From Aquatica leii (Eukaryota > Arthropoda > Insecta > Coleoptera > Lampyridae): 64,000 nt of DNA. This document shows positions 10,941 to 21,748 of the stretch, one piece after another. Location of the stretch: assembly GCA_035610365.1 (NCBI GenBank), contig CM069432.1:227872532-227936531 (forward strand), given 5' to 3'. Position 1 is the stretch's first letter. Each line of letters opens with the position of its first letter. The notes under the pieces are model-generated. The model had not been told where the DNA came from, searched no databases, and was given only the letters and a program-made list of their open reading frames with translations. The position numbers were made by a program, and so were the translations under genes.

Positions 10941-12370
10941 AGGATAATTTAAAGAGTAAATCAAGTTTAATAACAATAATTATACAGTAAATTAATTTAA
11001 AATTGAAAATTAAATCTGCACTTGTTTCTGTCAAAATTATTTGGTGTTAACTGCGCGTTAGTCATCTGGCAGCGCTGTTACAAAAAGTCTAAACTGCATG
11101 GTATAATAAAAAAAATCTAGTAAATAAACAACTAAAATTGGTTAACTGTTTCTTTTTTTGTTTATTGTAACAGCTTAAAATTTTGAAAGTTGGGAAAACA
11201 AAATGACTTAAGTTACTATTAATAGCTTTATATTGTTGTTTACGGTCTCTACAGTAAAATTAAAAAGTGAACATTCGTTAACTAGATATGCCTGCCGTAG
11301 GTAAGCACTGTATATAGACACCTCTGTGAATACACGCATTCTAGATAAACGATATATAACCTACAATCTGTGCATAATAAGATAGTCACTGTGGCATTGA
11401 AGATATGTACACGTAGTTCTCTTAAGTCAGCCAGAAACTTTTTCAAAATAACTCGATTTTAGAAAATCGCCGAGTAAAAAGTCTCATTTGCATGATAGGC
11501 AATTTGGTGTACATGTAATTTTTTTAAAACTTTGATAATTGCTGCGTAATAGTGTTGAATAGTATATCTTTACATTACTATCAGCAAACATACCATGTAA
11601 GTGTTTTATCTTTTCATATCCATCGGTGTATTAAGTATAAGTACACTAAACATGTATGCAATGATTTTGTTACAAGTATAATAATGTTTTTTTAGCGAAT
11701 GATGTTATAACAAATGACGATTTCTACGTTTTTAGTTTTGGGTTTTAGCTAAAACAATGCTTACACGAAACTACAATGACAAGCATCAAAAGACAAAATA
11801 CTATTCATACACTAATTTGATACAAGACGTAAATAAACTAAGACTTCGTTTTTTTGATTGATTGTAAAAAAATTGTTAAAGTGGAGATAGAAATCGATGC
11901 AATTTTCTTAGTTAAAAATTCTTTATCGTTACTTTAATAATTAAACTAATAAATTTCATTGTCTTTGAAATCATTAAACAAATAAAAAAACATGTAATCG
12001 TTAATAATAAGAATTTAAAATTTAATTAATTAAAATTTAAAGATTTCTTTTGTTTCACAAAATTACTATTCAATTTTTGAAATGTCTCAAACCTTAACAT
12101 TTTAAAAAACATTGAAAACACTCTTAAATATTTTAATGGTTGTCCTTTTCAGTTAAAAATTTCAAACCCAAAACTTTCAGACCAATCGTTAGTTTCATTA
12201 ATTTAACATGTTTAATGAGTACACTTCTGTCTAATTTGTTCAATGATCAAATTAACTTCACATCATTTTTTGTAATAAAAAAATTACTTTAACTTATCAA
12301 CAAAATAAATTATCTAACATTTCCAACAAATACTGAATTAATTGTGGTGTTATTCGACATTAATTTTTTT
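10941..12370. other. AT-rich spacer
   Basis: No gene, RNA or repeat recognised. Confidence 0.45.
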
Positions 12371-12791
12371 GAAGTGAAACTTCTTTATCGGCGTTGGAAA
12401 AAAATTTAGCGTCATATTTTACGCGTCACATTTTTTACCGTCAGATGTTTTTCGGTTACGCGTAACATTTTTCCGTTACGCGCCATCTTTTTCTTGCCCC
12501 TACCACGGTTGGTTCAGACGAAGAGTACTTTCAGTTTCTCCAACGCAGTAGGGAGAGCATGTCGCTTATTTCGTTACGCCTCACATTTTTAATTAATACG
12601 ACTGCTAATTTAATGAACATCAATTAATTAGCATAGAGTATAAATTCTGAAATATGTTATTAATTTTTTTAAATCAATTAACTAATTTTTTATTATAAAA
12701 TTCTAAAATATTTTTAAATAAATACAAATTGTACAAGGTGTTCAAAGGTAGTAAAATAAATAAAAAGTTCGCCCGCGGGTGGGCTCGAACA

Positions 12792-12823
<32 letters not shown>

Positions 12824-13121
12824 GTCGATTGCGCCACGGAGGCACATACTATAGGTCACAAAACGGATGGTTATAAGGTACACGATCAAAACGTTGCTAT
12901 AAGATACGATCAATTGTTGTTTTGTAATTAATGGCTTATGGTAACTGAAATATGAAATTGAATCTACAAAAATTAGTTAATTGATTTACAAAAATTTGTA
13001 TTCATGTTTATGATAATAAAATCCTTTTGTTTAAAATTTATTTAACTTTATTTAACCAATTTCTGAAAAGTTGCATGTAGATCATTTTGCGAAAAATAAG
13101 GCCATAAAGAAGTTTCACTTC
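12371..13121. mobile_element. About 750-bp unit with inverted ends that contains a tRNA-Asn-like gene
   Basis: GAAGTGAAACTTCTTTAT at 12371-12388 recurs as its exact reverse complement at 13104-13121, an 18-bp perfect inverted repeat. Inside the left end (12390-12590) is an unusually GC-rich stretch with repeated TTACGCG and GCGTxAC words and GCGTTGGA / TCCAACGC arms. A minus-strand tRNA-Asn-like gene lies in the middle (12770-12843). No protein is encoded. A non-autonomous transposable element that picked up, or landed around, a tRNA is the simplest reading. I found no clear target-site duplication. Confidence 0.5.
12770..12843 (-). tRNA. tRNA-Asn: tRNA-Asn (GTT), possibly decaying
   Basis: On the minus strand 74 nt fold as a cloverleaf: acceptor start GCCTCCG, anticodon stem-loop TTCGG CTGTTAA CCGAA with anticodon GTT, T-loop TTCGAGC, and discriminator G at 12770. 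There is no intron. AACTTTTT follows directly on the minus strand and would serve as a polymerase III terminator. By my reading the acceptor stem has one C-C mismatch, the T stem has one T-C mismatch, and the second of the paired D-loop guanines is A. These suggest a relaxed or pseudogenic copy, although the A and B boxes remain recognisable. Confidence 0.85.
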
Positions 13122-13394
13122 TTACATGTGTACACTAGTACACGCCCTAATTTTTTTGGTTTAACCTAACCTGCTCAGGTTATTCCGTTTACTTCTACTT
13201 ATCTACGCAAAACCAATTTTCCAGATTCAGTCCCGTCAGACTTTTTGAAAATAACACTTGGTTTTTCTTCTGATTTACTAAAGAAAAAATTGAACAATTA
13301 CAACAGTTACCTATAAGTTACTACGTAGTACCTTACACTATGACATCTCCATAAAATTTGGTTTATGATTATCTGGCTCCTATTTAAATGTCAA

Positions 13395-13530
13395 GTTATC
13401 AGGTTTGTTGATGTAATTGTGGAAATACATAAAAATGTATGTTCAACTACTGATGAGGTTTAAACGGACAAAATGGTCATTCACTTTGATGGCATTTGTA
13501 CAATTGCATTCACATTGCTTTATCTCTAAT
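13395..13530 (+). repeat. Hammerhead-like repeat, copy 2
   Basis: Aligns with 1700-1830: AGGTTTGTTGATGTAATTGT, then CTGATGAG (13450-13457, intact core box), ACGGAC-AAAATGG in place of the GAAAC box, TTCACTTTGATGG and ATTTGTACAATTGCA. It is shorter by a few bases after the core. It lies just upstream of the Crypton relic, but no link between them is shown. Confidence 0.65.
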
Positions 13531-13696
13531 GTCTTTACGTTTGGCTAAAAATTTTATACTCTTTTATACTCATTAATATGACAAGGAAATTAACAGGCAA
13601 AATTGAAGTTGAGATTTTACTATCAATCGAGCTTGTTAATTGAGTATCAACTGTATGTCATTCAGTAATTTTCATTATACCATCAATACTCAACAT

Positions 13697-14480
13697 TTAA
13701 CAATGAATCGCAAGATTTGCATTAATACTTATGGAACATTTGTGGAAATTCCTCAAAATAGTTGCGACAAAGCTGCTGCACAAAGTTGTGAATTGTTGTC
13801 CAAGAAAACTAAGGAATAATACATGAAAAAATACATAGCTTTTACAATGTGGCGTAAGACCAAGAATGTTTGTGGCGCAAATGACAATATTTAGCTGCTT
13901 TTCAACACAATTGTTAAATACGTTTGAACCGAATAGCTTAAAGAGTAAAATCTTCATGCTAAAAACTTATTTAAAACTCTATGATAGTGTTGACATTTTC
14001 AGGTTGGTGTTACGATTACTCGGTGCTTGTTTTAGGTGAGAACTTTTTCTTTTCCGTGTGGACAACATTAAAGATACTGGTGGATTTTTAATTGATACAT
14101 TGGAACATATAAAAAATAAGTCTACAAGAAAGTTCACTATCACAGTAGACTACACAATCTTTTAAGCTTATACTTTATGCAGAAAATACGCTGTAGTTGG
14201 ATTGTCCAGCTAAAAAAATCAATATAATTGTGTGAGTTACATAAAGTGCACAAGAAAATTTTTAAGGCTAGTTTTTAAATTTAAAAACGCCTAAATAATA
14301 CACGGATTATAGTTTTAGAAGATCTGGTGCTATTATGTTGGTTGAAAATGGAAATCATCTTTTGACGCTTAAGAATATTGCGGGTTGGAAATTGAACGTA
14401 GTCGCAAAGCAGTATGTTGAACAATTCATTAGCAAAAAGAAAAAAATTTCCAATTCAACCGAAAGAGTTTTAACCTTGGT
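13697..14480 (+). mobile_element. Crypton-type tyrosine recombinase relic
   Basis: Crypton elements move with a tyrosine recombinase instead of a DDE transposase. From 13700 the frame MNRKICINTYGTFVEIPQNS leads into CDKAAAQSCELLSKKTKE and MKKYIAFTMWRKTKN, which resemble the N-terminal core-binding part. From about 14005 I read RLLGACFR-EL, the first catalytic Arg box (family GACRREEL), then VDNIKDTGGFLIDTLEHIKN and KSTRKFTIT. At 14301-14440 comes TDYSFRRSGAIMLVENGN, the HxxR box with its His apparently lost, then LLTLKNIAGWK, and VVAKQYVEQFISKKKKISN with the candidate catalytic Tyr at 14413-14415. Stops and frameshifts break the gene. No ends or target duplication were found. The assignment is by motif order. 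Confidence 0.65.
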
Positions 14481-14879
14481 TTAAACATTAAAAAACTGCA
14501 ACGATATAAACAGTAAGTAAATTGTTTTTATAGAACTATATCGCATTTCAGTACAAAGAAAAATAGTATTTTTTGTAAGTCTCTGTATAATCGCAACGAC
14601 GACTTACTTATTCCTCAAATACCGCAGACCAAATCTAGAACCTGTCGTGAACGTAAAGCCCACAAGTGTGAAGAAGTGAGTTAAGCGTAAATCGTCTTTT
14701 GTTTTGTTTCTTTTAAATAATCATATTTTATATGATGCATGGTATAGTTACAAATAGAATATAATAATAATAGTAATAAAAAAACTAAAAATTAAATAAA
14801 ATAATTAAAACATTTTTTTTAGGAAACATTTAAAATATTTCATTTTAGTACTATAATATTAACACGTTCCCTATTTGCT

Positions 14880-15096
14880 GAGCCGTACTCGGCTCACACT
14901 TAGTGTTTCCCACAAGCTCTGTGTCCGCATATGGCTCACACCTCATTTGAACTTTAACAGCGTGTAATTCTTAGACTCAAACTTTTACCACCAAGTTTTA
15001 CTTTGGGGCCTAACTAATTATCCCTGATAGTGCTGATGAGCCATATTTGGCTTACAGAACATGTTAGAGCGCCTATATGAGCCATATGTGGCTCAC
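14880..15096. repeat. Four near-palindromic 18-mers in the piggyBac subterminal region
   Basis: GAGCCGTACTCGGCTCAC at 14880-14897, a diverged copy at 14923-14939 (ending CATATGGCTCAC), GAGCCATATTTGGCTTAC at 15038-15055 and GAGCCATATGTGGCTCAC at 15079-15096. Each is a GAGCC / GGCTC palindrome about a short centre. Their position beside the terminal repeat suggests transposase-binding sites. That role is inference. Confidence 0.8.
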
Positions 15097-15199
15097 AGGA
15101 CTGTGAGAAGTGAATGGTTTTATTAGTGGCAACTATGAAATAAAATCTTATGCTTTTGCAGTTATTTTGTATATTATTATAAGAGACTTTTGGCTTAGA

Positions 15200-16380
15200 C
15201 CGCGTCGTAGTTAAACACCCAGACTGTTGAGGCTTGGTCTTAGTCTTTCCTTTTGATGAATTGTCCAGTTATTAGGACAATTGATCAGAAATATCAGCTC
15301 CTTGTTTTTCTTTGTTGTACTAAACCACCAATTTTGATTTATGCCTTTCATTACTAGTTCGATCTTTGTCAATCAGCATCATAGTCATCAAAGCACGAAG
15401 AAAGAAGATACGCATCATGCTGACTTGTCCATTTCAAGATGTCAAATATTCATTTTGCCTAGAACAAGTTTCGCCCTTCTGCAGATTTTGCCGTACTTCT
15501 GCTGACGGCCTTTTGTAATTTTTTCTCACAGTACAATACCTTAAATAACTTTATGCCGTAGGATTGAGCCTTTAACGGATTGTATTAGCGAAAGTTCAAC
15601 TGCCCTCTAAACAGAAGCATGGTCTCGTCAACCACTACGATATCACTAGGTGTATACAAGTTTTAAATTTTCTGCAACAGGACTGATAAGAATAGTTGAA
15701 TTTTGTAAATATTTTTATCATTTGCTCTATTTTGACGTCTATTAGTCTGATTGTCAGCAAAATACAGGCATCTCAATAGCAATACGAATATATTGTACGA
15801 ATAAGTTTTGCAACCCCATTACAAGGAAGACACCAATAAACCTGTACATCGTCCTTGTCGGTGTCCCTCCAACGCAAAAAACTGCTTGCACGAGCCTGTT
15901 TCCCTCTTTGTAAGATTTAATGTGCGTACCTGTCAAAGGTAAAAGAGAAATCGTCCAAGAAATTATAAAGTAACATAAACAACTGTACCTGTTTGTTTCC
16001 AGCACTATTAAATTTATCCAATTCTCATTAACAATTGTAAACATCTGCAGACAGTTGTACAGAGAACGCAATTTTTTTTTGTAACTGTGAAATTAAATCG
16101 TGCAAAATTGAGGACTGCTTTGAACCAAACATTGTTCAAGTTTGTGTCACCGTCGCCGCCTTGCATATCTTCATCTATCATCACTCATTACTTCGTCATT
16201 CTGGTTCTTATCCTAGAATGTGTTTCCAATGGAATCTGTCAAAAGTGATTCATTGTCGTAATCTGGATCGACATTTTCATCGTCAACATATGGTACAGAT
16301 TGGGTGCTGATGAAGTCACTTATTGATTTGGTTTCTGTTTCGAGTAGAGCTTGAGTAAGTGGTTCGTTTAGTTTCATGAT
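15200..16380 (-). pseudogene. piggyBac transposase, broken
   Basis: Minus strand, from high to low coordinates. An acidic N-terminus includes KSISDFISTQSVPYVDDENV and DPDYDNESLLTDS (about 16200-16380). Then FIGVFLVMGLQNL (the family's FIGIxLxMGL, about 15810). Then DIVVVDETMLLFRGQLNFR (15595-15650), with the Asp of the DETM catalytic box, and YGIKLFKVL. Near 15300 KSKLVVxYNKEKQGADISDQ matches the conserved YNxxKxGVDxxDQ. The chain is broken by several stops and frameshifts and is shorter than a full transposase of about 570 residues. The Cys-rich C-terminal finger is not evident. The open frame 15754-16071 (105 codons) is one surviving piece. Confidence 0.8.
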
Positions 16381-16686
16381 GTTAAATGCCAAAATCGGTT
16401 GGAGTTTCTACAGGAAAAGACCGTTACAAATTTCCGCTGTGATTATAACAATGGTTTTATTTCACCACCGCACCACGACAGGATATGAAATCGAAACAAA
16501 AAAAGGCACTTTACACCGTACGAGTCATAACAAGTTGCGACATGTATTTGGCTCATTGAACTCGGAGAACTTGCATAGTTGAATAGAGTACCATGTACCT
16601 TACATGGTACGTGAAATAAGCATAAAGGAAAATGCGCTACATGTGAACCTGCTTAAGTAATACTTATACGGCAAGGAACGTATTAA

Positions 16687-19600
16687 TTAAGCCTTAACGA
16701 ATACAAACAACTAATAATAATCTGAATATACATAACTTCAAATCTTAAAACGCATTTGAGTTCACAAAAGCAAAAACTAGTAAGATGTTTTAGCAAGATA
16801 CAATTACATGTCGTCTTGGCAAGTTTAACTTTTTTAAACATTTAAAATTCATTTTATCAATATAAAATTTTTAGATAATAAATCAACAAAAAGTTTCTAT
16901 GAATATTTTAATAAATATAAATTTGAAAGCGTTAACATAATCTTTGAAAGGCGTTATTTATTATATAAAAAGATTTATAACGTTAAAAAAACTTTTTAGT
17001 AAATCAAATTTTTATTTTACTTTTTGTATTTTATGCAATAATACCAATGCAAATTAGTTACAAGTAATTTTGTCATTTGTAAAGAAAAAAGTGAATATTT
17101 AGTAGTAAAGTGTTTCTAATTTTATATGCAATTTTATAAATAACTTTTAAAAAAACCTTGACGGCACTGATTGATAGTATATTCACAAGTAAATATCGAA
17201 ATTAGTTAAAAAAGAAAAACGTGTTATAGTAATTTTTTTAAATTCTCATTTTTTTACTATAGTAAATAAATACCCAAATATGACAAATTCAAATTTTAAA
17301 CAAAAAATGCGATTATTACACGAAATCCAAAGCGTATCTTTTTCAAATTTGCAAACAAATAAAACCACTTAGTTTTTGTGTTTAGAATATTGTAGTTTCC
17401 GGGAAAAAGAAAGTAAAAGTAAAACATTTATACGCATGTTAAAATAACAAAGCAGTAACACTTTGTGGATTTACTTGGGAAGTGTTTTTCCGTTGTAAAC
17501 TATTACAAAATAAGCAACGATAAGATTTACTGAAATAAAAAAGTGTATTAAAAATAGCTGTAATTAAAACTGTTTAAATTGCAAAATTTATTATTTGTTA
17601 TGAAATATTACTATGGGTAACCGATAAAAAAACTTCTTTTATGCCATTAAAAAATATATTGTTTTATTTAACAAAGCACGAAAACATTTACTGAATTTGC
17701 ATAAATTTATTCACAATAAATCAAATTAACTATTGTATTGTGTTACATAGCTATAATAATAATAAACACAAGTATTAAATGTTTTTGAAACAATTTACAT
17801 TTACTGAAAGTTTTATTCAGAACTCGCACATCAACATTCGTGTTTTTAGAAAAAAATCTTTTCCAGCATTAAGAAGATTTATAAAACAAAAAAATTTTTG
17901 ACACTGTCACATCGATAACTGTCTGATAAACATCTTAATAATGAATAATTTACCTTCTAATATAATCGTCAATCCGGTTTTTTTGCAAAAGTAGCTACAT
18001 AATCTGATAGAGAGGAAAGCGCTTCTGATTGTTTTAGAGAAAGTTAATATCGTTAATAGATGTATCTAAAATATAGGTCAGTAAAATTTTGACACTTCGG
18101 CAGAGGTCGCATTATTTAATTAAAAGGTTAATTTTCTCTTTTTTACCTAAAAACTTAAAATTCTAAAAAAAATAGATCCAGCAATATTTCCATGCAGACA
18201 TTTCATTAACTAAAATTAAAAACATAAGTATTCTTATGTTAAATACATATTATATATGTAAGTTTTTATTAATATAATTAAGCATAAATTTAAATAGGTA
18301 TATATTTTCAATATTAAAATATACGATGTGATGTTAAAGGTTAATGTGCAATTACAATTTTACTTCATCATTTATGATTGTGTGAGATGAGTTATTAGAT
18401 TTGTTCTTATTTTTATAATTTTCGTACGTATCTGTTAGTAAATTAAAATTGTGCGACGAAGTATAATTCTATTGTTTTATTTTTCCAAATTGTGTCAGTA
18501 ACCTTTAACTGTAAAATGCGTATTAATATAACGTTGCAAATACGCAAAAATATTTGGTTAGAATAAATATAGTAACTTGGGTACACGCAAATTCTTAAAC
18601 GTTTTATAAAAGTTCTTGGCTGCTTTGTTAATATTACTATAAAATGTTGTTTTTTGAGTACTTATAGTAACTGAAACTGCCAAATTATAATTGTGGTTGG
18701 TAGCTATTTTCCATTTTTTACAAACATAAAATAAATAAAAATAAGAAAAAAAATGTGTAAAGTGATATCTTCATAGTCATACTAATTAAGATGTATTATA
18801 TAATATGATGACGTTAAAACACAAATTTAGAGTTAACACTAACGCTTAACGAGTTATGCAGAACTAAAATGCTACGACTTGTTTAGTTCGTTTCTACTAT
18901 ATAAATTTCAAATAGTTAAAAAAATCTTTGAATGTTTAATTTACTATAAATTTGCCCTCATCGTGAAGCTTTTATTAAAATGTAGTTAGATAACAAAGTT
19001 TTTAAATTAAACAAATTAAGTAAAAGCTTAGGATAATAATAATACAACTGTATCATCAGTACACCGGTAATTACCACATATTTTAATTTTTGTAACAAGT
19101 TTCCTAATTTTGTTAGCATGAAATGTTATTGCACTAAATTTCTATTTATAAATCATCAAATACAATTAGACATTGATATTGCTACACATTTTACGTAAAT
19201 AACGCATTATTCATTTTATTGCAAAAAGAAATTTATCCGTAATTCTGTGACGATTAATAGAAAAACTTGTAAAAATGAATTTTTAAAACAATCATTAATT
19301 TATATAAGAGTTTAATATTATCTCAAATATTTGAAAAAAATAATTTTTGAGATCATGGTATTTTAACGAAATAAAAAAGTAAATTGCCTTTTTTTATTGG
19401 TATTAAACATCATTGTAGCTTAATTAAGGTAAGCTTTATTTTGAAATTGTTGATCCATACAAAAAAATTACTATTTAAATTCGTTAAACTGAAACAAGCT
19501 TTGAATATTCAGGATTTTAAACTATCTCATCTCTAAAACTGTTAAAACTTGTCCTATGACAAATATTGATTAGTGTCAAAATAAGAATAACGAATTTTAT

Positions 19601-20164
19601 TTTTATGACAAATTTAATAAAATATGTATAGATTAAAATTTATATTTTAATCTATAATAAGACTATGCATGCTTAATGGTTAAACTATATAAAATAAACC
19701 AAACACAACACTATTTAAGAATACTGTAATGAACACAAAAGTATTACAAGTGAAAGTATTAACAATTTATTATCATTTTTTTTATAATAAAAATTATAAT
19801 TGATGTAGGTTGATTACATTAACGTTAGAAAATGATTTGCATAAAACTGACATCAGACCTTACATTTATTAACTATACTAAAAAATTGTTTAATGTGTTA
19901 ATAAAATTTTAATTAATTACAGTAGTCAGTTAAAGCGCAAAACCAGTTTGGTAATTGGAAAACATGTAAAAAATTGCTCTGTATATAAATGCTAAATCGA
20001 ATTTGTATTTACTCAAATTTAATTTTTTATTTTATGTATTTTATTTTATTGTTTATTTATGCCATAAATTGCACTAAAATATACACATGGATATCTAAAA
20101 ACAAAAAGTAAAATATAAGATCACATCTCCAAACTTTTTAATGACATACCTTCAAAGCTAACTT
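16687..20164. other. AT-rich stretch without recognised genes
   Basis: About 3.5 kb with stops in all frames, many homopolymer runs, and no RNA gene or terminal repeats that I can see. Confidence 0.5.
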
Positions 20165-21175
20165 TGCATACACTTTTGTACTCCTTCCCGAGAAAGTAAA
20201 TCCTGGAGGATGCTCTGATTATCATAGCGCTCATGAACCACATCTTAAAGCTATTTTTATATATTATTCACAAAATGATATAAAAAAAAATAAAAAAGAA
20301 ACGAAAACAACACACAATTTGTATTCCGTGAAGGACTCGTAAAAAAAGGCGATCACGATCTGCTTTTGTGTTACAGAGATTTTGAAAAGGTTTTCGATAA
20401 ATTAAAATATCATAAGTTTATTAACTACTACTCAACAAAAACATCAACCTCAAAAATGTAAGCATAATTGATAATCTATCAAAAGTTGAGAATCAACTAA
20501 ATAAAATAGAGATACGTCATAGAATAAAGTATACTGATGACACCGTCCTGCATGCAGACAACTTATGAGCAATGTAACGATTACATTATCAAAATGAACT
20601 TTACTAAAACAAAACTAATTACAAAATCTCCAAGAAATCAAAACAATGTAAACCTGACAATAGCAAACACTGTCATATAGAATGTGCAGACCTATAGATA
20701 TCTAAGAACTAGATCTAAGTAAAATAATCGGGCTATTAAACAAAAAAAAAATAAACGAAAACAGAAACAGCTAGATCAATATTTATGAAAATAAAAAAAA
20801 TATTTACTAGTCAGGATATTGATATAAGACTTTGAAGATGCAACGCTGCTACGTACTCTCAGTACAAACTACAGGCTTTTGAAATGTAATGTTACTACAA
20901 AATGTGGATTACTCCTTGAACAGATAAGATCACCCACGCTAAAATCTGAAAGAAAATTCAAAAACCATAAGAAATTATGAACACCATAAAAAAGATCTGC
21001 GTCATAGAATAAGAAGTTCCAAATAAATTGATAACACAGGGAAGAATCAGTAAAAAACTTGATAGAATAAGTGTGCCTTAGCTCAAAAACTTAAGAGACT
21101 GGTTTGCTTTTAACACCATCAAAGTAAGAAGTATTTAAAAAAAATATGTTACAGCAGTGCCAAAAACTATTAATT
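20165..21175 (+). pseudogene. LINE reverse transcriptase and C-terminal part, broken
   Basis: In order: LLPEKVNPGGCSDY and ALMNHILKLFLYIIH (fingers), then FREGL-like sequence, then HDLLLCYRDFEKVFDKLKYH (motif A region, family CFIDFEKAFDKVKH), IEIRHRIKYTDDTVLHADN (motif C, where the usual YADD reads YTDD), KLxTKSPRNQNNVNLT, then IFMKMKKIFTSQDIDI and RCYVLSVQTTGF, and finally LKNLRDWFAFNTIKV. The block between motifs A and C is largely missing, so this is an internally deleted copy with several stops. The motif set fits insect non-LTR elements of the kind often annotated as endonuclease-reverse transcriptase. The exact clade is not settled. The endonuclease part at 55 kb may belong to the same family. 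Confidence 0.75.
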
Positions 21176-21748
21176 TTGTGTTGTGTCTATTTCATTGTTT
21201 TTGTTTTTATTCATTTTTTTGTTTATTTTGTTGAAAATAAATTGTCTTCTTCCTTTACCACAACTATAAATAGGTCTTAACTTGTATTATTTTCTCCCGT
21301 TGTTTTTTTAATCAATCTTTACCAGTTTCTTAGTACCATTATTCTTGAATCATTTAGAGCAAAATTAAACCACTTTTATTAAGACTGCTATTTAGTTTAT
21401 TTTGTTTCGATTTGTATTGTGTTATTATTCGTTTTCTCTTATGTGTGTCTCAACTATGCTATTTTTTTATGTGTCTTACTATGTATTTATTTTCTATAGT
21501 TTATTATTCAGTTTATGGCTCAGTTTGATTTCATGTTCCGTTCTCATTTCTAGTTTTGGTTTTATATTCTGTTTCAGATTTGCTTTTCATACTTTTTTTT
21601 TAAATAAGTGACCATGTTTATAATTTTTTTTTCTGGATATTTTGATTATTAGATTGTTTTGTTTTAGTGTTTTTTAACACGGAAAGCGTAGTTATTTATA
21701 GTGCAGCTAAGCTAAATCTAATGCCCAAAGTGCACAGAGTAATTGCAA
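21176..21748. other. T-rich spacer
   Basis: A hydrophobic 69-codon frame at 21402-21611 is what T-rich DNA gives by chance. Nothing else seen. Confidence 0.45.

Larger units (their letters stand above)
14863..16682 (-). mobile_element. piggyBac-like element flanked by TTAA
   Basis: A 1.82-kb unit. TTAA sits immediately outside both ends (14859-14862 and 16683-16686), the target-site duplication that piggyBac elements make. Reading inward, the ends are TTAACACGTTCCC and, from the other side, TTAATACGTTCCT, followed by related GCCGTA words. The minus-strand transposase relic fills 15200-16380. Short palindromes crowd the lower-coordinate end. Exact TTAA at both ends and seven matching terminal bases make the boundaries firm. 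Confidence 0.85.

Noticed and set aside
12730-12760. TACAAGGTGTTCAAAG as a mariner terminal repeat
   Set aside because: A similar word at 10150 points the same way, and no inverted partner at a sensible distance was found.
15754-16071. Open frame of 105 codons as a separate gene
   Set aside because: It is a surviving piece of the minus-strand piggyBac transposase (FIGVFLVMGL), not an independent gene.
16376-16582. Open frame of 68 codons on plus
   Set aside because: Lies inside the piggyBac element near its N-terminal end, in the opposite sense, without motif.
21402-21611. Hydrophobic 69-codon frame resembling a membrane protein
   Set aside because: T-rich DNA encodes Phe, Leu, Ser and Tyr by composition alone.
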